A stretch of DNA of 9,542 nt from assembly GCA_052386775.1 (NCBI GenBank), contig JBQTJV010000334.1:1-9542 (forward strand). The letters run 5' to 3'. This document shows positions 1-6,213 of the stretch, piece by piece (the first letter of the stretch is position 1; each line of letters starts with the position of its first letter). Source of the DNA: DSOT01 sp052386775 (GTDB taxonomy: Bacteria; Pseudomonadota; Gammaproteobacteria; Burkholderiales; SG8-41). Below the pieces are notes generated by a model that had not been told where the DNA came from, did no database searches, and saw nothing but the letters and a program-made list of their open reading frames with translations. The position numbers and the translations under genes are program-made.

Positions 1-2
1 CG

Positions 3-836
3 CGCCTGACGCTGATCCCGTTCATGATGCTGGCGCCGTTCATGGTCTCGATCATCTACTTCGCCGCCTTCCAGGCGACGCAGAGCTGGGGCGATCTTGC
101 CGCGCTGTTCGGGCTGGGCGTGCTCGGCATGTACATGAAGCGCTTTGGCTGGTCGCGGCCGGCGCTGCTGATCGGATTCGTGCTGTCGATGCGGCTCGAT
201 GCCTCGGTCTACCAGTCGGTGCAGGTCTACGGCATGAGTTTCCTCGAGCGCACCGGCGTGCAGATCATGCTGGCGCTGATCGCGGTGTCGGTATTTCTGG
301 CGATTCGATTCAAGCCGTCCCGCGAGCCACTGACGCACCGGGGCCGTCACGCCCCGATCGTGCGGGCGCCGCAGTTGATCTTCCTCGGCTTCATCACCGC
401 GTGCGTCGGCTACGCGATCTACGAGATGTCGCGCCTGACGTTTCTCGCCCGCGTCTTCCCGCTCTCGGTGGCGCTGATCACGCTCGTGCTTCTCATTGCG
501 GCATTCGCGCTGTCGCTGCGCAACCGGCCGTCCTACGTGCTGAACGACAGCGAGCGCGACTGGTCCGATGGCGAACGGCCGCTGCACTCGGACCTGTATT
601 TCCAGGGCTGGATGCTGGGCTTGCCGGGCGCGGTCGCCGTGCTGGGCTTTGTGCTCGGCATCTTCGTCTACATCACCGTGTTTCTCCACCTGATGGCGCG
701 GATAACGCTGCCCAAGGCCGCGCTCGGCGCGCTGGGCGCGGTGCTGGTGCTGACGCTGCTCTCCCACACCTTCGTTCTGGACTATCCGCAGGGCCTTTTG
801 CAGCGGCTCGTGGAAATGCCCTGGCCGTTCAACTAA
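3..836 (+). CDS. Tripartite tricarboxylate transporter membrane subunit, C-terminal part (TctA end joined to a TctB-like domain), 5' truncated
   Basis: The reading frame is already open at the window edge, and 277 residues are visible up to the TAA stop. The first ~105 residues resemble the end of the large permease TctA: hydrophobic segments, then a GVLGMYMKRFGW stretch like the late TctA segment that normally reads G(V/L)xGYxMRKFGF. After a basic linker (~residues 102-120) come about four more hydrophobic segments (roughly 122-136, 144-163, 200-222, 230-250), which fits the small subunit TctB. I infer a TctA-TctB fusion or a TctA with a C-terminal TctB domain. By family knowledge these proteins form the inner-membrane, cation-driven uptake channel that receives carboxylates from a periplasmic TctC/Bug receptor. 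Its stop lies 31 bases before the selenoprotein start, so the two are probably co-transcribed. The substrate cannot be read from the sequence. Confidence 0.8.
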   Translation, partial: RLTLIPFMMLAPFMVSIIYFAAFQATQSWGDLAALFGLGVLGMYMKRFGWSRPALLIGFVLSMRLDASVYQSVQVYGMSFLERTGVQIMLALIAVSVFLAIRFKPSREPLTHRGRHAPIVRAPQLIFLGFITACVGYAIYEMSRLTFLARVFPLSVALITLVLLIAAFALSLRNRPSYVLNDSERDWSDGERPLHSDLYFQGWMLGLPGAVAVLGFVLGIFVYITVFLHLMARITLPKAALGALGAVLVLTLLSHTFVLDYPQGLLQRLVEMPWPFN

Positions 837-867
837 CATCGCTTCAATAATCGTTGGAGGTGCGCGC

Positions 868-1482
868 ATGGCGGACCATGCCAGGCAGACGGTAGGCGGG
901 ATCTCGGTGTACGTGCCGACCGGCGAAGTCGATACGCAGTCGAAGCGCCTCGCCGCGCGCTTGTCGACGCTGCGCGGGGCGCGCGTCGGGATACTCGACA
1001 ACTGCAAGGAGTTCGCCGACATCGTGCTGCGCGGCGTGGCCGGCGTGCTCCAGCGCGACCACGGCGTCGCGGCGGTGAAGTTCTGGCGCAAGGCCTATCT
1101 CGGCGTTCCGTCGCCGTACGCGAAGGAGATGGCGGAGCAGTGCGACGCGGTCATCAACGGTGTCGGCCACTGAGGGTCATCGACGCCCTGGACCGCGCGT
1201 GACGCGGCCGCACTGGAGGACCTCGGAATACCCACCGTTACGGTTATCAGCACGGCGTTTGCGCCGCTTGCGCAGGTGGTGGGCGAGGGGCTGGGCCACG
1301 TGAGCCTGCCGATCGTTGTCGTGCCGCATCCCCTGGGAAACCGCGACGAACGGGTGATCGAAAAATACGGTGCGGAGGTCACGCAGCAGTGCGTGCGGGT
1401 CCTGACGACACCGGTCGAGGTGCTGGTGCGCGAATTCGAAGGCAAGCAGTATCCGCTGCCCGACGCCGTGATGCCGCGGTAG
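868..1482 (+). CDS. UGSC-family selenoprotein, with selenocysteine at in-frame TGA 1171-1173
   Basis: ATG 868 has a good ribosome binding site (GGAGG 856-860). The frame runs 101 codons to TGA at 1171-1173, then continues open for another 102 codons to TAG at 1480-1482, giving 204 residues with Sec102. The junction reads NGVGH-U-GSSTPW, and the downstream part (ALEDLGIPTVTVIS, then FAPLAQ, then LPIVVVPHPLGNR) is clearly coding. I recognise this as the UGSC family, first reported as a Sec-containing family in marine metagenome surveys; its members have Sec or Cys at this position and no established function. A SECIS-like hairpin follows the TGA. The usual fourth motif residue Cys is Ser105 here (TCG). 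The remaining cysteines are 46, 92 and 175. There is no signal peptide, so it is probably cytoplasmic. An automatic caller would give a 101-residue protein plus a fragment beginning near 1276. The alternatives are a nonsense mutation or a base error of TGC/TGT to TGA; the hairpin and motif argue against these. Making it would need SelA, SelB, SelC and SelD, which are not in this window. Confidence 0.85.
1190..1209 (+). promoter_or_regulatory. Candidate bacterial SECIS hairpin for the UGA at 1171-1173
   Basis: Five uninterrupted G-C pairs form between CCGCG (1193-1197) and CGCGG (1203-1207). They are extended by GG (1190-1191) with CC (1208-1209) around a bulged A1192. The five-base apical loop is CGUGA, with a G at its second position. 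Twenty-four bases separate the TGA from the loop. This matches the published bacterial SECIS rules as I know them: a stem-loop inside the coding region, about 16-37 bases after the UGA, a small loop, and a G in its first two positions that SelB recognises. The match was made by eye; no folding energy was computed, and GC-rich DNA forms such stems by chance fairly often. Confidence 0.7.
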
Positions 1483-1498
1483 CGCACAAGATCAGTTC

Positions 1499-2548
1499 AT
1501 GAAGTCGGACCTTCCACGCATCGTCGAGCCGCACGAGAGCTTAGACGCCGTCAACGATTACTTCTACGAGCGGGGCTGGACCGACGGGCTGCCGATCGTG
1601 CCGCCGACCGAGGCGCGCGTCGAAGCGATGCTCGCCGGCATGCCGTGGCGCACGCCCGATGACGTGATCGGCATCGTGCCGCCGCGCATGGGTGTGGCCA
1701 GCATGCGGCAGATCGCGGTGAACGCGGTCATGGCGGGCGCGCGGCCCGAGTACCTGCCGGTGATCGTCGCGGCGCTCGCGGCGGTCTCCGAGCCCGAGTA
1801 CGGGCTTTCGCACCGGCAGACGACGACGCATGCGGGCGCGCCGCTCGTCATCGTCAACGGTCCCATCGTGCAGCGGCTGCGCATCAACTGCGGTCGCGGG
1901 CTGTTCGGGCCGGGCTGGCGCGCCAACGCCACCATCGGGCGCGCGCTGCGGCTCGTCCTCATCAACATCGGCGGCGCGGGCCCGGGCGTGGACGCCTCGC
2001 AGACCGGGCACCCCGGCAAGTACACCTATTGCATCGCCGAATACGAGGCGGCGAACCCGTGGCAGCCGCTGCACGTGGAACGCGGCTACGCGCGCGAGGA
2101 CAGCGTGGTGACGCTGGTCAATACCGAGGCGCCGCACAGCATGACGGAAAACATCCAGACCGATCCCGACGAGATCGTGCGCACGTTCGCCTCGTGCATG
2201 GCAACGCTGGGCGTGAACAATCTCTATTCGCAGGGCAACCCGGTGCTGGTGCTGGGCATCGAGCACGCGCAGCACATTGCGTCCGCCGGCTGGAGCAAGC
2301 ACGATCTGCAGCAGGCGCTGTTCGAACGCGCGCGGCAGCCGTGGGGGCTCATGAAGAACCGCGGCAAGTCGAAGGGACCGCGCTTTCCCGAGTTCGTGGA
2401 CCGCAGCGACGACAACGCGATGGTGCCGATCGTGCGCGAGCCGCGCGATCTCATCGTGATCGTCGCGGGCGGGGCCGGCGGCAAGTCGATGTTCCTGCCG
2501 ACCGCCGGCGGTCAAAGTCTCGCCGTGTCGAAGCGCATCGAGACCTGA
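1499..2548 (+). CDS. Conserved 349-residue protein of unknown function next to the UGSC selenoprotein
   Basis: I cannot name the family. ATG 1499 lies 16 bases after the selenoprotein stop and has no clear ribosome binding site, so translational coupling is likely. The protein starts YFYERGWTDGLPIVPPTEAR (residues 21-40), then has a VPPRMGVASMRQIAVNAVMAGA region, a glycine-rich centre around 131-165 (CGRGLFGPGWRANATIGRA, then INIGGAGPGVD), and a C-terminal hydrophobic strand followed by VAGGAGGKSMFLPTAGG (about 322-338). Cysteines are at 131, 178 and 233; Cys131 sits in the glycine-rich block and would be the first candidate for chemistry with the selenoprotein. There is no signal peptide or membrane segment, so it is probably a soluble cytoplasmic protein. 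The motif texture suggests an enzyme with a metal or nucleotide site, but nothing visible fixes that. Its position between a selenoprotein and a thiamine-diphosphate enzyme suggests a shared pathway. Confidence 0.8.
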   Translation: MKSDLPRIVEPHESLDAVNDYFYERGWTDGLPIVPPTEARVEAMLAGMPWRTPDDVIGIVPPRMGVASMRQIAVNAVMAGARPEYLPVIVAALAAVSEPEYGLSHRQTTTHAGAPLVIVNGPIVQRLRINCGRGLFGPGWRANATIGRALRLVLINIGGAGPGVDASQTGHPGKYTYCIAEYEAANPWQPLHVERGYAREDSVVTLVNTEAPHSMTENIQTDPDEIVRTFASCMATLGVNNLYSQGNPVLVLGIEHAQHIASAGWSKHDLQQALFERARQPWGLMKNRGKSKGPRFPEFVDRSDDNAMVPIVREPRDLIVIVAGGAGGKSMFLPTAGGQSLAVSKRIET

Positions 2549-2616
2549 CACTCGCCATTCCGGACTAGCGGCCGTCAGGAAAGCGCGATCGGAGAAACGA
2601 CGTATAGAATGTGCGA

Positions 2617-2676
2617 CTGGATCCCGGTTTTCACCGGGATGACGAACGTGTTCCGGTTTTCATACCGGCATGACGA
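2617..2676. repeat. Two adjacent short palindromic repeats (REP-like) in the leader of the thiamine-diphosphate enzyme gene
   Basis: Copy 1 pairs ATCCCGGT (2621-2628) with ACCGGGAT (2633-2640) around a four-base loop and continues GACGAA. Copy 2 is shorter, pairing CCGGT (2653-2657) with ACCGG (2664-2668), followed by CATGACGA. Both match the palindrome at 8952-8980, with the shared pattern of an inverted CCGG-containing arm followed by ATGACGA. Such repeats are scattered between genes in many proteobacteria and resemble neisserial dRS3-type elements. They lie only 18-70 bases before the ATG at 2695. A weak -10-like TATAGAAT stands at 2603-2610, but I see no convincing -35. They may change the mRNA leader structure or simply be passive insertions. 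Confidence 0.7.
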
Positions 2677-2694
2677 TCTTCCTGGAGGAGAAAC

Positions 2695-4371
2695 ATGGCA
2701 CGAAAGATGACCGGTGCACGACTCATCGCCGAGACGCTGAAGGCCTACGGCGTGAGCCACGTGTTTTTCATGGACGCGATCCTGCGGCGCGCGCTCGCCG
2801 AGATGGACGAAGTCGGCTTGAAGCGCATCCTTGGCCACTCGGAAAAGGCGGTGGCCTACCTGGCCGACGGCTACGCGCGTGTCTCGGGCCGCCCCGGCGT
2901 GTGCATGGCGCAGTCGGTGGGCGCGGCGAATCTCGCCTCCGGCATGCAGGACCCGTATCTCGGCCACTCGCCGGTGATCGCGATCACCGGGCGCCACGTC
3001 GCGTCCATGCAATATCGCAACGCCTACCAGGAAGTCGCGCACGAGCCGCTCTACGCCGCCGTCACCAAATGGCAGGGGCGGATCGACACGCTCGAGCAGA
3101 TTCCGCATCTGCTGCGCCAGGCGTTCCGCGAAGCGACGACCGGCACGCCGCGGCCGGTGCATCTCGACATCGCCGGCTTCACGGGCGACGCCGTGACGGC
3201 GCTCGAAGCCGAATTCGATATCGTGGCGGACGAGGCGCATACCGTTTTTCCGGCGTTTCGGCCGGGTCCCGATCCCGCCGCCGTGCGCAAGGCGGCGGCC
3301 GCGATCAACGCGTCGCGCCGTCCCGTCATCATCGCCGACCGGGGCGCGGACATCTGCGGCGCGCGCGAGGCACTCGCAAAACTCGCCGAGCGCGTCCAGG
3401 CGCCGGTCGTGGCGACGCTCGACGCCAAAGCGATCATGAGCGAAGACCATCCGCTCTTCCGCGGCACGCAGGGCTTGTACGGCCGGAGCTGCGCCAATCA
3501 TGTCATCGCCGAAGCCGATCTCGTGATCTTCGCCGGCAGCAACACGAGCGATCACACCACCGCCAACTACAAGATGCCGAAACCGGGCACGGCTATCATC
3601 CACATCGATCTCGACCCGGTGGAGATCGGGCGCAACTATCCGAATACGATCGGCATCCTGAGCGACGTGCGCGCGGCGTTGGAAGCGCTCGCGGACAGTG
3701 CGGCCGCAGCCAAACATGAAGACTGGCTCGCGCATACGAAGAAATTCGTCGAGGCGTGGCGCGCCGAGGCGGACAAGGTGCGCGCCGCCGACAAGGTGCC
3801 GCTGCGTCCCGAGCGCATCTGCGGCGAGCTGACGGAACTGCTGCCGAAAGACGCGATCCTCATCGCCGACACCGGGTATGCCGCGCTGTGGACGGGCACG
3901 CTGGTGTATCTGCGCCATCCGACGCAGAGTTACTTCCGCGCGGCCGGCTCGCTGGGCTGGTCGTTCCCGGCGTCACTCGGCGCGAAATGCGCGGCGCCGA
4001 ATCGTACCGTGGTCTGCTTCTGCGGCGATGGTGGTTTCTTCTATCACCTGCCGGAACTGGAAACCGCGCGCCGGCGCAACATCAAGACCATCACCATCGT
4101 CAACAACAATCACTGCCTCGCGCAGGGGCTGCGCAATCTCAACATCGCCTACGAGGGACACGATCAGACCAACAAGGGCGAGTGCTACGAATTCCTCGAG
4201 ACCGATTTCGCGAAAGTCGCGCAGTCCTTCGGCTGCTTCGGCGCGACGGTCGAGAAGCCGCAGGAATTCAGGAAGGCGTTCGAGGCGGCGCTGGCGTCCG
4301 AACTGCCGGCGGTGATCGACGTGAAAACCGAGTTCGCTGCGCTCGCGCCGATGGCGTGGGTGCCGGGTTAG
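2695..4371 (+). CDS. Thiamine-diphosphate-dependent enzyme, acetolactate synthase/decarboxylase superfamily
   Basis: The 558 residues show the three-domain layout of this superfamily. The N-terminal pyrimidine-binding domain (about 1-170) has the activating glutamate Glu50 in GHSEKAVAYLADGYARVSG. The central domain (about 190-330) carries IIADRGADICGA and IIHIDLDPVEIGRNYP. The C-terminal diphosphate-binding domain has GDGG at 444-447 and the metal-site asparagines NNN at 470-472, the classic GDG-x(~25)-NN motif. The ATG has a strong GGAGGAG at 2684-2690. The reaction is not decidable: relatives make acetolactate, decarboxylate 2-oxoacids, or ligate or cleave acyl-CoA and sulfo-compounds. The normally Gln/Gly-rich segment after the catalytic Glu reads KAVAY, so it is probably not the biosynthetic IlvB, and no small-subunit gene follows. 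It sits 146 bases after the unknown 349-residue gene and is likely part of the same catabolic module, perhaps with its own promoter. Confidence 0.88.
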   Translation: MARKMTGARLIAETLKAYGVSHVFFMDAILRRALAEMDEVGLKRILGHSEKAVAYLADGYARVSGRPGVCMAQSVGAANLASGMQDPYLGHSPVIAITGRHVASMQYRNAYQEVAHEPLYAAVTKWQGRIDTLEQIPHLLRQAFREATTGTPRPVHLDIAGFTGDAVTALEAEFDIVADEAHTVFPAFRPGPDPAAVRKAAAAINASRRPVIIADRGADICGAREALAKLAERVQAPVVATLDAKAIMSEDHPLFRGTQGLYGRSCANHVIAEADLVIFAGSNTSDHTTANYKMPKPGTAIIHIDLDPVEIGRNYPNTIGILSDVRAALEALADSAAAAKHEDWLAHTKKFVEAWRAEADKVRAADKVPLRPERICGELTELLPKDAILIADTGYAALWTGTLVYLRHPTQSYFRAAGSLGWSFPASLGAKCAAPNRTVVCFCGDGGFFYHLPELETARRRNIKTITIVNNNHCLAQGLRNLNIAYEGHDQTNKGECYEFLETDFAKVAQSFGCFGATVEKPQEFRKAFEAALASELPAVIDVKTEFAALAPMAWVPG

Positions 4372-4385
4372 TCCCCCCATCCCAA

Positions 4386-4409
4386 CCTTCCCCCGCAAGC
4401 AGGGGAAGG
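4386..4409. terminator. GC-rich hairpin after the thiamine-diphosphate enzyme gene
   Basis: CCTTCCCC (4386-4393) pairs with GGGGAAGG (4402-4409) around the loop CGCAAGCA, 14 bases after the stop at 4371. There is no T-run, so it is not a standard intrinsic terminator. It could stabilise the 3' end or be a short intergenic repeat of the C-rich/G-rich type common in betaproteobacteria. Confidence 0.4.
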
Positions 4410-4440
4410 GGGTGTTCCCGAAGGGGGCGCGAAACCAGGA

Positions 4441-4480
4441 CTCCCTCCCTTGCGCGAAGCGCGGGGGAGGGCAGGGAGGG
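4441..4480. repeat. Imperfect GC-rich inverted repeat between convergent genes
   Basis: The core pairs GCGC (4452-4455) with GCGC (4459-4462) around GAA. The flanks are CTCCCTCCC on the left and GGGGAGGG/AGGGAGG on the right, which pair imperfectly. It lies 4 bases beyond the stop codon of the minus-strand gene at 4484-4879 and opposes the hairpin at 4386-4409, so both convergent genes end in folded DNA. No T-run follows on either strand. Confidence 0.4.
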
Positions 4481-4483
4481 GGG

Positions 4484-4879
4484 CTACGAAGTTTGAGATA
4501 CCCCGAGCTGCTTCTTCAACTCGCGCTCGGCGCGCTTGCGTTTCTTTTCTTCATCGGCGCGCGCGGCTTTCTCGCGCTCCTCGGCTTCCTCGCGCTCGCG
4601 TCGCAGCCGGGCCTGCACTTCCGGCCAGCTCGCCTTGTGCGCTTCCAGCTCCGCCGCGGCCTGCTCCGCCTCCTCCTGCTTCAGCCCGCGCAGATAATTC
4701 GGCGCGAATCGGTATAGCGGCGGGTTCCACTTCTCGCGCGCTTCGGTGAAGGTCGTCCAGTCGCTGCAGCGAAGAAATATCAGATCGTCCTTGATCGCCG
4801 GGCGATTGCACGGAATGCTGCGGTCGAGCACGACCCATCCTTCCACGCTGTGGTAGCCCCACCATTCGTTCTCGTCCAT
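4484..4879 (-). CDS. Small charged protein with C-terminal coiled-coil, function unknown
   Basis: I do not recognise this 131-residue protein. The start at 4879 (MDENEWWGYHSVEGW) is chosen because GAGGTG lies seven to eight bases upstream. An ATG 81 bases further out would add 27 residues but lacks such support. Residues 1-68 look like a small folded domain rich in aromatics (WW at 6-7, W15, W41, W51) with Cys24 and Cys38. From about 69 to 128 the chain is almost entirely Glu, Lys, Arg and Ala (EEAEEREKAARADEEKKRKR), typical of a long solvent-exposed helix or coiled coil. There is no signal peptide or membrane segment. It is transcribed towards the thiamine-diphosphate enzyme gene and has no partner on its strand here. 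Domain plus charged helix suggests a binding or scaffolding protein, but this is guesswork. Confidence 0.65.
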   Translation of the reverse strand: MDENEWWGYHSVEGWVVLDRSIPCNRPAIKDDLIFLRCSDWTTFTEAREKWNPPLYRFAPNYLRGLKQEEAEQAAAELEAHKASWPEVQARLRREREEAEEREKAARADEEKKRKRAERELKKQLGVSQTS

Positions 4880-5054
4880 ATCGCACCTCGTCGAAATCAA
4901 AGACTCATCGGGAAAAATCCGTTGAATGGCTTCGTCTGCGCTATCGCGCCGCAGCATCAAGTGACCAATCGGGGGAGATCGGGAAGCACCGGAAGATGCA
5001 GGGAGACCGGCCGATTACCATTCGACGATTTTCGAGTATGGGCGCGATGAGTGC

Positions 5055-5104
5055 GCTTAGCAAGCAAATTATGCTTAACGTTTTAGAATAGGCGAAAGGA
5101 GGAG
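5055..5104 (+). promoter_or_regulatory. AT-rich upstream region and ribosome binding site of the Bug receptor gene
   Basis: The stretch stands out as AT-rich in GC-rich DNA. It contains the direct repeat GCTTAGC (5055-5061) and GCTTAAC (5073-5079), and a near-palindrome TTAGCA (5057-5062) / TGCTTAA (5072-5078), which could be a regulator site of the LysR type (inference). A -10-like TAGAAT is at 5084-5089, but no good -35 lies 16-18 bases upstream, so activation may be needed. AAAGGAGG (5095-5102) is a near-perfect ribosome binding site, 8 bases before the ATG. Confidence 0.45.
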
Positions 5105-5110
5105 CGTGCG

Positions 5111-6133
5111 ATGAAAAACAAGACCGTCGTGCAACGCGCTCGTGTGGCGTCATTCCTGCGCTGCAACGGGCACGGGGCGCTCGTCGTGGTGGGCTGCGCG
5201 CTGGCGCTGGCGAGTGCCGCAAACCATGCGCAACCGTACCCGTCCAAGCCGGTGCGCATCGTCACCGGCTCCGCCGCCGGCGGCGGCGCGGACATCACCG
5301 CGCGTGCCATCGCGCAGAAGCTCACCGAGAGCTTCGGCAACACGCAGTTCATCGTCGACAACCGCTCCGGCGCGACCGGCATGATCGCGAACCAGCTCGT
5401 CTCGCGCGCGCCGCCCGACGGCTACACGCTGCTGCTCCAGCCCTCGTCGTTCGTCACCATCAGCGCGCATCTCAATTCAAAAGAGGGCTGGGATCCTGTG
5501 AAGAGCCTCGCGCCGATCATCCAGGTGAGCGCGTACGGGCTGGTGCTGGTCGTGCATCCCTCGGTGCCCGCGAAAACGGTGAAGCAGTTGATCGCCGTCG
5601 CCACGGCGCGTCCCGGCGTGCTCAACTTTGTCTCCTCGGGCGTCGGCAGCAATTTCCATCTCGCCGGTGAACTGTTCAAGCTGCGCGCGAAGATCAACAT
5701 CGTGCACGTGCCCTATCGCGGCAGTCCCGCCGCGGTGATCGATCTCATTTCCGGGCGCGGCGATCTGCTGTTCGGGCTGGTGCCGGTGCTCCATCCGCAC
5801 ATCAAGGAGGGGCGCCTGCGTGCGCTCGCTGTGACGACGCAGAAGCGCAATGCGCTGTTGCCGGACGTGCCGGCGATGGTGGATGTGCTGCCCGGATTCG
5901 AAGTGGTGAGCTGGGAAGGGATGTTCGCGCCGGCCGGCACGCCGCAGGACATCGTCGCCAAACTGCATTCGGCGACCGCCGCCGCGCTCGCCGCGCCGGA
6001 CATGCGGGAATCGTGGCGCAGCAAAGGCGTCGAGTACGTCGCCGTCACGGCGCAGCAGTTCGCGGAGAAGTTGCGCGAAGATCACGAGCGCACCGGCGTG
6101 CTCATCAAGGCGGTGGGCGTCAAGCCGCAGTGA
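5111..6133 (+). CDS. Bug-family (TctC-type) periplasmic solute receptor
   Basis: This is a complete 340-residue protein of usual length for the Bug family of tripartite tricarboxylate transporter receptors. The N-terminus is a signal peptide with a long basic region and a hydrophobic core (about 23-36); cleavage is likely near Ala40, before QPYPSKPVRIV. Family signatures follow: GGGADITAR (about 57-65), VDNRSGATGMIA, PPDGYTLLL, VPYRGSPAAVIDLISGRGDLLF and LPDVPAMVD. The mature protein should bind a small carboxylate by a Venus-flytrap fold with water-mediated contacts (family knowledge) and may deliver it to a TctAB channel. Cys29 sits in a VVGC string that could mimic a lipobox, but it lies inside the hydrophobic core, so a lipoprotein is unlikely. 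The gene is separated from the transporter fragment at 3-836 by other genes; whether they work together is unknown. Confidence 0.92.
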   Translation: MKNKTVVQRARVASFLRCNGHGALVVVGCALALASAANHAQPYPSKPVRIVTGSAAGGGADITARAIAQKLTESFGNTQFIVDNRSGATGMIANQLVSRAPPDGYTLLLQPSSFVTISAHLNSKEGWDPVKSLAPIIQVSAYGLVLVVHPSVPAKTVKQLIAVATARPGVLNFVSSGVGSNFHLAGELFKLRAKINIVHVPYRGSPAAVIDLISGRGDLLFGLVPVLHPHIKEGRLRALAVTTQKRNALLPDVPAMVDVLPGFEVVSWEGMFAPAGTPQDIVAKLHSATAAALAAPDMRESWRSKGVEYVAVTAQQFAEKLREDHERTGVLIKAVGVKPQ

Positions 6134-6165
6134 GTGGCATCGCAGAACCAAGCTGGACGGTTGCC

Positions 6166-6194
6166 CGGTATGGCGGTATGATTAATTCATACCG
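6166..6194. promoter_or_regulatory. Half-site array upstream of the VapBC-like pair, probable autoregulatory operator
   Basis: Three 8-base units CGGTATG(G/A) are present: 6166-6173 and 6174-6181 as abutting direct repeats, and 6187-6194 as the inverted copy TCATACCG. The last two make a perfect 8+8 inverted repeat around TTAAT. It ends 19 bases before the antitoxin ATG at 6214. Ribbon-helix-helix antitoxins commonly bind such arrays to repress their own operon; that role is inferred from position and family. Confidence 0.6.
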
Positions 6195-6213
6195 AGATGC
6201 AGAACCACAGATC

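Noticed and set aside
844..1170. Minus-strand frame opposite the selenoprotein N-terminal half
   Set aside because: Arg/His-rich composition typical of an antisense shadow in GC-rich DNA; the + strand frame has a ribosome binding site and family motifs.
1176..1189. Alternative hairpin directly after the UGA (GTC ATC GAC core, flanked by GG and CC)
   Set aside because: Its three-base loop has no G and it lies too close to the UGA for a bacterial SECIS; the stem at 1190-1209 fits better.
1276..1482. A separate 68-residue protein starting at ATG 1276
   Set aside because: It is in the same frame as 868-1170 and is the C-terminal part of the selenoprotein; no ribosome binding site precedes it.
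1541..2551. Long minus-strand frame (336 codons) opposite the 349-residue gene
   Set aside because: Arg/His/Ala-rich translation with no recognisable motif; it is the shadow of the + strand gene.
2617..2676. CRISPR-like repeats
   Set aside because: Only two imperfect palindromic units with no regular spacers; they match a dispersed intergenic repeat instead.
2575..3918. Long minus-strand frame (447 codons) opposite the thiamine-diphosphate enzyme
   Set aside because: Its N-terminus is a translation of the palindromic repeats and the rest is a shadow of a clearly recognised enzyme gene.
5477..6151. Minus-strand frame opposite the Bug receptor
   Set aside because: His/Arg-rich shadow without motifs; the + strand gene is unambiguous.
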